A stretch of 64,000 nucleotides of DNA from positions 17,326,334-17,390,333 of the forward strand of contig CM060849.1 of the NCBI GenBank assembly GCA_030737835.1, given 5' to 3'. Positions 63,405-64,000 of this stretch are shown in pieces. Each line of letters opens with the position of its first letter. Within the stretch, counting starts at the first letter, position 1. The stretch comes from Acorus gramineus. Lineage: Eukaryota > Streptophyta > Magnoliopsida > Acorales > Acoraceae. The notes under the pieces are model-generated. The model saw only the letters and a list, made by a program, of their open reading frames with translations, did no database searches and was not told where the DNA came from. Both the position numbers and the translations under genes were made by a program.

Positions 63405-64000
63405 CTGAATAAATGAAAGGAACTACATAAAAAATCATGAATGATGCTTATTTTCTCCCAGCAACAACAGGGATCTATGATGGAGAGGTTACTGAATTAT
63501 CCACTTTTATTACATATGGGATGATATTCAAAACAACATGTGATCACATCATAAAACGTGGAATGGGGACCAAGTACTACTCTTTTGAAGATTACTTGAT
63601 ATCTCCTCACACTTTCCAGTTAGGATGGTAATTACAAACCAAATAATGGCCCTTTAGACTATTTGGAAATTAGATACAATTACGCATCAAACTAAATGAT
63701 GGGACAATATCAAATCAAATGCTTATAGACCAAATTATCTTACATTAGCAAACACTTCATACTATTAAAAGCTGAAAGGAGCAATCCTTAATGAGCAAAA
63801 CTATTATCCAGTGTTTAGTTCGGGAATAAAACATGATACTACAAGAACAACTATTCTAGTAGAATACAAATACAAATAGGTATTCCAATTCCTTTTGTTT
63901 TTATTAGTCCAAAAGACCCAAATTCAATAATGCATCACATTCAACAAGAAAACACATTCAATATGGCATCACATCCACAAACGTGAAATGGAAAATTAAC
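63405..64000 (-). other. Intron of the LOLITA-like gene (runs off the window)
   Basis: This AT-rich stretch lies between the first visible exon and the window edge. The 64-residue plus-strand frame inside it has no family features. I see no further exon. Confidence 0.5.

Noticed and set aside
1-64000. CRISPR arrays, rRNA or intact tRNA genes
   Set aside because: None seen. The window is plant nuclear DNA and the tandem repeats lack spacer structure.

Overview
The window is nuclear DNA of a flowering plant. It is AT-rich, its genes carry many GT-AG introns, and the intergenic space is full of small transposons. RDR6, PEX13, a thylakoidal processing peptidase, a KIN-12 phragmoplast kinesin and a TPLATE-complex longin protein are all land-plant genes. 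The RDR6 N-terminus looks slightly more monocot-like than eudicot-like to me. That is an impression, and the species cannot be named from the sequence alone.

Layout. Positions 1-5330 are non-coding and begin with a truncated foldback MITE. A very large minus-strand KIN-12 kinesin (POK1/POK2 type, 36 coding exons, about 3,210 residues) fills 5331-20159. A minus-strand 2-oxoglutarate/Fe(II) dioxygenase lies at 22118-25129, with a MITE in its first intron and a GC-rich palindromic element inside a (TA)n tract just upstream of its start. A chloroplast/thylakoid signal peptidase (28132-30687) and PEX13 (33847-36554) follow, both on the minus strand, with a solo LTR between them. Positions 37.7-55.1 kb hold no gene that I can support. 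This stretch contains repeats in direct and inverted copies, tandem repeats, a long (TA)n tract, a MULE-like foldback element and a MITE flanked by 10-bp direct repeats. RDR6 is on the plus strand (57093-61911) and looks intact. The 3' half of a LOLITA-like gene (minus strand, 62615-63404) runs off the right edge.

The genes do not form a pathway. They serve cell-plate positioning, small-molecule oxidation, plastid protein maturation, peroxisomal import, RNA silencing and clathrin-mediated endocytosis.

The most notable signals are four. First, the kinesin's longest exon contains two frame changes that cancel each other, with a probable third change at a G-run in a later exon. This means either recent indels or uncorrected consensus errors. 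Second, a 480-bp GC-rich element with arms of roughly 150 bp sits inside a (TA)n microsatellite, like the rice Micron elements. Third, a complete MITE lies about 150 bp upstream of the likely RDR6 transcript start. Fourth, there is a cluster of related direct and inverted repeats at 41.9-51.1 kb. I found no convincing new multi-gene system.
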